Shown here piece after piece: positions 59,966 to 64,000 of a stretch of DNA of 64,000 nt. Position 1 is the stretch's first letter. Each line of letters begins with the position of its first letter. This DNA is from Pseudomonas sp. St316. GTDB taxonomy: Bacteria; Pseudomonadota; Gammaproteobacteria; Pseudomonadales; Pseudomonadaceae. The position numbers and the translations under genes were made by a program. The stretch is taken from NCBI RefSeq assembly GCF_018325905.1, contig NZ_AP021901.1, positions 744,001 through 808,000 on the forward strand, in the 5' to 3' direction. Under the pieces are notes generated by a model that searched no databases, was not told the DNA's origin, and saw only the letters and a list, made by a program, of their open reading frames with translations.

Positions 59966-61486
59966 TTAGAAGAACCCCAACGGATTGATGTCGTAGCTCA
60001 CCAGCAGGTTCTTGGTCTGCTGATAGTGGTCGAGCATCATCTTGTGCGTCTCACGACCCACGCCGGACTTCTTGTAGCCACCGAACGCGGCGTGCGCCGG
60101 GTACAGGTGGTAGCAGTTGGTCCACACGCGACCGGCCTTGATCGCCCGGCCCATGCGGTAGGCGCGGTTGATGTCGCGGGTCCACAGGCCGGCGCCGAGG
60201 CCGAACTCGGTGTCGTTGGCGATCGCCAGGGCTTCGGCTTCGTCCTTGAAGGTGGTGATGCTCACCACCGGGCCAAAGATTTCTTCCTGGAACACGCGCA
60301 TCTTGTTGGTGCCCTTGAGCAGGGTTGGCTGGATGTAATACCCGGTCGCCAGGTTGCCTTCGAGTTTTTCCACCTTGCCACCGGTCAGCAGCTCGGCGCC
60401 TTCGCCCTTGGCGATTTCCAGGTACGAAAGAATCTTGTCGAATTGCTGCTCGGACGCCTGGGCGCCGACCATGGTGTCGGTGTCCAGCGGGTCGCCGCGT
60501 TTGATCTGCAGGACTTTCTTCATCACCACTTGCATGAATTCGTCGTAGATCGACTCCTGCACCAGGGCGCGGGATGGGCAGGTGCAGACTTCACCCTGGT
60601 TGAAGAACGCCAGCACCAGGCCTTCGGCGGCTTTTTCGATGAAGCTTGGCTCGGCCTGCATGATGTCTTCGAAGAAGATGTTCGGCGACTTGCCGCCCAG
60701 TTCCACGGTGGACGGGATGATGTTTTCGGCGGCGCACTTCATGATGTGCGAGCCCACCGGGGTGGAACCGGTGAAGGCGATCTTGGCGATGCGCTTGCTG
60801 GTGGCGAGGGCTTCGCCGGCTTCTTTACCGAAGCCTTGCACCACGTTCAGCACGCCCGGTGGCAGCAGGTCGCCGATCAGTTCCATGAGCACGCAGATGC
60901 CCAGCGGGGTTTGCTCGGCTGGCTTGAGCACCACGCAGTTGCCGGCGGCCAGGGCCGGGGCGAGTTTCCAGGCGGCCATCAGCAGCGGGAAGTTCCACGG
61001 AATGATCTGCCCGACCACGCCCAGCGGTTCATGGATGTGATAGGCCACGGTGTTGCCGTCGATCTCGGCGGCGCTGCCTTCCTGGGCTCGCAGGCAACCG
61101 GCGAAATAGCGGAAATGGTCGGCGGCCAGGGGGATGTCGGCGTTGAGGGTTTCGCGCACGGCCTTGCCGTTGTCCCAGGATTCGGTGATCGCCAGCACTT
61201 CGAGGTTGGCTTCGATGCGGTCGGCGATTTTCAGCAGGATCAGCGAACGGGCCTGAACCGAGGTGGCGCCCCAGGCATCCGCTGCGGCATGGGCGGCGTC
61301 CAGGGCTTTGTCGATGTCTTCGGCGGTGGAGCGCGGGAATTCGGCAATGGGCTGGCCATTGACCGGGGAAGTATTGGTGAAGTACTGACCTTTGACAGGC
61401 GCGACGAACTCGCCGCCGATGTAGTTACCGTATTTGCTCTTGAACGAAACGATAGCGCCTTCAGTACCGGGGTGAGCGTAACGCAT
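59966..61486 (-). CDS. exaC: NAD+-dependent acetaldehyde dehydrogenase (ExaC/AcoD type)
   Basis: 506 residues. Motifs in order: [96 protein letters not shown] with the general-base Glu, [20 protein letters not shown] with the catalytic Cys in GEVCTCP, and [20 protein letters not shown]. It oxidises the acetaldehyde released by EutBC (or from ethanol) to acetate. Its sigma-54 promoter faces the activator gene 61918-63822. Confidence 0.93.
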   Translation of the reverse strand: MRYAHPGTEGAIVSFKSKYGNYIGGEFVAPVKGQYFTNTSPVNGQPIAEFPRSTAEDIDKALDAAHAAADAWGATSVQARSLILLKIADRIEANLEVLAITESWDNGKAVRETLNADIPLAADHFRYFAGCLRAQEGSAAEIDGNTVAYHIHEPLGVVGQIIPWNFPLLMAAWKLAPALAAGNCVVLKPAEQTPLGICVLMELIGDLLPPGVLNVVQGFGKEAGEALATSKRIAKIAFTGSTPVGSHIMKCAAENIIPSTVELGGKSPNIFFEDIMQAEPSFIEKAAEGLVLAFFNQGEVCTCPSRALVQESIYDEFMQVVMKKVLQIKRGDPLDTDTMVGAQASEQQFDKILSYLEIAKGEGAELLTGGKVEKLEGNLATGYYIQPTLLKGTNKMRVFQEEIFGPVVSITTFKDEAEALAIANDTEFGLGAGLWTRDINRAYRMGRAIKAGRVWTNCYHLYPAHAAFGGYKKSGVGRETHKMMLDHYQQTKNLLVSYDINPLGFF

Positions 61487-61558
61487 GATGAGTTCTCCTT
61501 GGCTTTTGTGCTTATACGGGAGGGCCGCGCAAAATTGAGCGCCGGTAATTAAGCCTAG

Positions 61559-61574
61559 AGCAAAGGTTGGGCCA
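61559..61574 (-). promoter_or_regulatory. sigma-54 promoter of the acetaldehyde dehydrogenase gene
   Basis: Minus-strand TGGCCCAACCTTTGCT fits TGG(C)-N-TTGC with the correct 10-base GG-to-GC spacing; 73 bp before the ATG at 61486. Confidence 0.75.
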
Positions 61575-61660
61575 TTGCCTTGCAGGGCCCGTAAATCAAG
61601 ACTTTAGGAGGAGTCGGTCGGACAAACGGATGCCTTGCGTGACGATCGCGATACAGCGGG

Positions 61661-61703
61661 TGTGACAGTTTGTGCCAGATGCGAGACAGTCTGTGACTGC
61701 CAG
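61661..61703. promoter_or_regulatory. candidate enhancer sites of the sigma-54 activator
   Basis: Two related copies, TGACAGTTTGTG (61663-61674) and AGACAGTCTGTG (61684-61695), lie about 90-130 bp upstream of the -24/-12 element, the usual place for activator sites. Confidence 0.45.
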
Positions 61704-61778
61704 GTCGCGCCAGCATTGCAAAGGCGGTTGGGCTGGAGGATGCTGGGCGCTGATGAGTAGGCATGGACAGAACGTTTT

Positions 61779-61872
61779 TGTGGCGAGGGAGCTTGCTCCC
61801 GCTGGAGTGCGAAGCGCTCCCAGAATAGGTGGGGCTACTGCGTAGCCCAGCGGGAGCAAGCTCCCTCGCCAC
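61779..61872. repeat. REP pair (BIME)
   Basis: GTGGCGAGGGAGCTTGCTCC and its inverted copy; inner hairpins GGAGTGCGAAGCGCTCC and GGGGCTACTGCGTAGCCC. Between the divergent promoter region and the activator gene. Confidence 0.9.
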
Positions 61873-61917
61873 AAGGGCAGGTGCAAGGCTTACAACCTTC
61901 GGGGAGAATAATAAGAA

Positions 61918-63822
61918 ATGCACAGCAACCATTTGAGTCGCCATGCCCAACAAGTCCTGACGGTCACCCAGGGCAAGTCTCACTTGCAAGGGCCTGGTAG
62001 CGATCCGTCGATTGCCCGTTCCTGGCTGCGCTGCCTTGAGGACTATCACCTCGACCCGGCCCAGAACCTCGCGCCGACGGTGCTTGAGCATGGCCGGGTG
62101 CTGGAAAGCCGCGAGCGTCTGCAACAGGTGTTGCACATCGCCGGCACCGAAATGACCAGCCTCCACCAACAGCTCTCCGGCGCCGGCCACGCGGTGCTGC
62201 TGACCGACGCCCGGGGCGTGATCCTCAATTGTGTCACCGCCCCCAGCGAACGGAAGATTTTCGAACGGGCCGGGCTCTGGCTCGGCGCTGATTGGAGCGA
62301 AGCCTGCGAAGGCACCAATGGCATCGGCACCTGCCTGGTGGAGCGTCAGGCCCTGACCATCCACCAGGAAGAACACTTTCGTGGCCGCCACACCGGCCTG
62401 ACCTGCTCGGCCAGCCCGGTCTTCGATCCCCAGGGCGAACTGCTGGCGGTGCTCGACGTGTCTTCGGCCCGGCCGGACGTGTCGCGCCAGAGCCAGTTCC
62501 ACACCATGGCCCTGGTCAATCTCTCGGCGAAGATGATCGAGAGCTGCTATTTCCTGCGTTGCTTCGACAATCAATGGCTGCTGCGCTTTCACTTGCAGGC
62601 CGAGTCCGTGGGGTTGTTCAGCGAAGGCTTGCTGGCGTTCGACGGCGAAGGGCGGATCAGCGCGGTCAACCAGAGCGCGCTGAACCTCTTGGGGCATATT
62701 CGCGGCAGCTTGCTCGGCCAGCGAGTGGAAGACTTTTTCGATTGTTCGCTGGACGAGTTGCTCGGCCGCGCGAGCGTCAATGCCAGTGCGAGTTGGCCGT
62801 TGCGCACCCGTGACGGTCGGCATTTGTTCGCCGTGCTGCGGGGGCAGCCGCGTAGCGTGCCGGTGCCGATCGCCCCGGCGTTCAAAATCATCGAGCCCGC
62901 TCGCCTGCCGGGCATCTGCCTGGGGGATGCGGCGTTGCAGGAACATTTTCGCAAGGCCCTGCGGGTATTCGAGCGCGATGTGCCGTTGCTGATCCAGGGC
63001 GAAACCGGCTCCGGCAAGGAGGCGTTTGCCAAGGCCGTGCACCACGCCAGCCAGCGCGCCGGCAAGCAGTTCGTCGCCCTCAACTGCGCGGCCATCCCGG
63101 AAAGCCTGATCGAAAGCGAGCTGTTCGGCTATCGCGGCGGCAGCTTCACCGGTGCGCGCAAGGAAGGCATGCGCGGCAAGCTGCAACAGGCTGACGGCGG
63201 CACGCTGTTCCTCGATGAAATCGGCGACATGCCCCTGGCCTTGCAGACCCGTTTGCTGCGGGTGCTGGAAGACCGCCAAGTGGTACCCATCGGCGGCGAG
63301 CCCGAGGCGGTGAACGTGCGCATCATCAGCGCCACTCACCGGCAGTTGCTGGATCGGGTGCAGGACGGCAGTTTTCGTGAGGATTTATACTACCGGCTCA
63401 ATGGGTTGGAAATCCCGCTGCCGGCGTTGCGCGAGCGCGGTGACAAGTCGCAGTTATTGGATTTTTTGCTGGCCGAAGAGGCGGGCGCCGAGACGGTGAC
63501 CCTCGACGAAGCGGCGCGCCAGGCGTTGTTGGGGTTCGACTGGCCGGGCAACGTGCGGCAACTGCGTAATGTGCTGCGCACCCTGGCGGCGTTGTGCGAC
63601 GGCGGGCGGATTGGGCTGGAGGACCTGCCCGCGATGATTCGCCAGCGCCCGGTGGCGCTGGTTGAAACCGTGGCGCAGCGGCCGCTGGAAGATGCCGAGC
63701 GTGTGGCGCTGCTCGACGTGCTGGAGCGCCAGCGCTGGCACATGACCCACACCGCCGAGCAACTGGGCATCAGCCGTAACACCCTGTACCGAAAACTGCG
63801 CAAGCACGCCATTGCCCGTTGA
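61918..63822 (+). CDS. sigma-54-dependent activator of the ethanolamine locus (AcoR/EatR-like)
   Basis: 634 residues. GAF domain about 60-205 (EACEGTNGIGTCLVERQALT, SASPVFDPQGELLAVLDVSS), a PAS-like part about 225-300 (LLAFDGEGRISAVNQSAL), AAA+ domain about 325-545 with Walker A QGETGSGKEAFAKA (about 361), the sigma-54 contact loop GSFTGA (about 407; GAFTGA in most relatives), Walker B GGTLFLDEIGDM and DWPGNVRQLRNVL, and a Fis-type helix-turn-helix AEQLGISRNTLYRKLRKH at the end. It probably senses ethanolamine or acetaldehyde and switches on the two sigma-54 promoters on the opposite strand. Confidence 0.92.
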   Translation: MHSNHLSRHAQQVLTVTQGKSHLQGPGSDPSIARSWLRCLEDYHLDPAQNLAPTVLEHGRVLESRERLQQVLHIAGTEMTSLHQQLSGAGHAVLLTDARGVILNCVTAPSERKIFERAGLWLGADWSEACEGTNGIGTCLVERQALTIHQEEHFRGRHTGLTCSASPVFDPQGELLAVLDVSSARPDVSRQSQFHTMALVNLSAKMIESCYFLRCFDNQWLLRFHLQAESVGLFSEGLLAFDGEGRISAVNQSALNLLGHIRGSLLGQRVEDFFDCSLDELLGRASVNASASWPLRTRDGRHLFAVLRGQPRSVPVPIAPAFKIIEPARLPGICLGDAALQEHFRKALRVFERDVPLLIQGETGSGKEAFAKAVHHASQRAGKQFVALNCAAIPESLIESELFGYRGGSFTGARKEGMRGKLQQADGGTLFLDEIGDMPLALQTRLLRVLEDRQVVPIGGEPEAVNVRIISATHRQLLDRVQDGSFREDLYYRLNGLEIPLPALRERGDKSQLLDFLLAEEAGAETVTLDEAARQALLGFDWPGNVRQLRNVLRTLAALCDGGRIGLEDLPAMIRQRPVALVETVAQRPLEDAERVALLDVLERQRWHMTHTAEQLGISRNTLYRKLRKHAIAR

Positions 63823-63857
63823 CTCGTGCGCGATCGCCCTGACGGAGTGCGGTCAAC

Positions 63858-63949
63858 TGTGGGAGCGAGCTTGCTCGCGATGGCGGCGGCACATTCAACA
63901 TCAATGCAAGCTGACCCACCGCTATCGCGAGCAAGCTCGCTCCCACAGG
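63858..63949. repeat. REP pair (BIME)
   Basis: GTGGGAGCGAGCTTGCTCGC ... CGCGAGCAAGCTCGCTCCCA with spacer ACATTCAACATCAATGCAA. The remaining window end (63950-64000) shows no gene. Confidence 0.9.
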
Positions 63950-64000
63950 GGGATGTGCTGTTTGCAAGTAAGGGAGGGCACCAGCAAAAGGGATAGCAAG

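Overview
The window looks like a chromosome segment of a fluorescent Pseudomonas (P. fluorescens group). The evidence is many copies of the GTGGGAGCGAGC/GCTCGCTCCCAC type of REP palindrome, a signal-less GH68 levansucrase, a Pseudomonas-type ethanolamine locus (permease, EutBC, ExaC-like dehydrogenase, sigma-54 activator), a DUF6124 gene, and high-GC codon use outside the island.

Layout. 1-3027: end of a yfaS/yfaQ/yfaP-like envelope operon (alpha-2-macroglobulin, a SpoIID-like/HExxH protein, DUF2135). 3087-3608: RelB-like antitoxin and a frameshifted RelE-like toxin. 3869-9561: yjfIJKLMC-like stress operon (DUF2170, PspA/IM30, K+ channel with RCK domain, DUF2491, DUF350, DUF1190, ATP-grasp ligase), preceded by two perfect 12-bp palindromes. 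9717-15461: ynbABCD-like phospholipid operon on the minus strand, with an added acyltransferase and a membrane protein. 15788-16246: acetyltransferase. 16699-26471: amino-acid cluster (gamma-family PLP enzyme, MmuP-like permease, LysR, threonine synthase-like, Lrp, homoserine dehydrogenase-like, aldehyde dehydrogenase), which I infer to be homoserine or related amino-acid catabolism. An IS110-type element with a readable bridge-RNA candidate sits in a REP inside it. 27202-28476: levansucrase. 28905-29546: DUF6124 gene behind a leader with mutually exclusive pairings that can mask or free its ribosome binding site.

30048-51022: accessory DNA, lower in GC. The left part holds a nuclease-helicase, a MazG-like hydrolase and an HNH nuclease. 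The right part (about 33416-51022) is bounded by short direct repeats and has a tyrosine integrase at its right end. It carries a three-gene restriction-like cassette (MmeI-like methyltransferase, SF2 helicase, GIY-YIG protein), a second methyltransferase plus putative PD-(D/E)XK nuclease, DUF932, small secreted proteins, XRE and AlpA regulators, and an inovirus Gp2-like protein.

51367-63822: core genes: an S24/CI-type repressor, inorganic pyrophosphatase, a frameshifted mtfA, DedA, an acetyltransferase, then eutC, eutB, an ethanolamine permease, an acetaldehyde-type dehydrogenase and a divergent sigma-54 activator. Good -24/-12 promoters lie before the permease and the dehydrogenase.

How the genes work together. 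The ethanolamine locus imports ethanolamine, cleaves it to acetaldehyde and ammonia, and oxidises the aldehyde under one activator. The accessory region is best read as stacked anti-phage functions on a mobile element. No tRNA, rRNA or CRISPR array was found.
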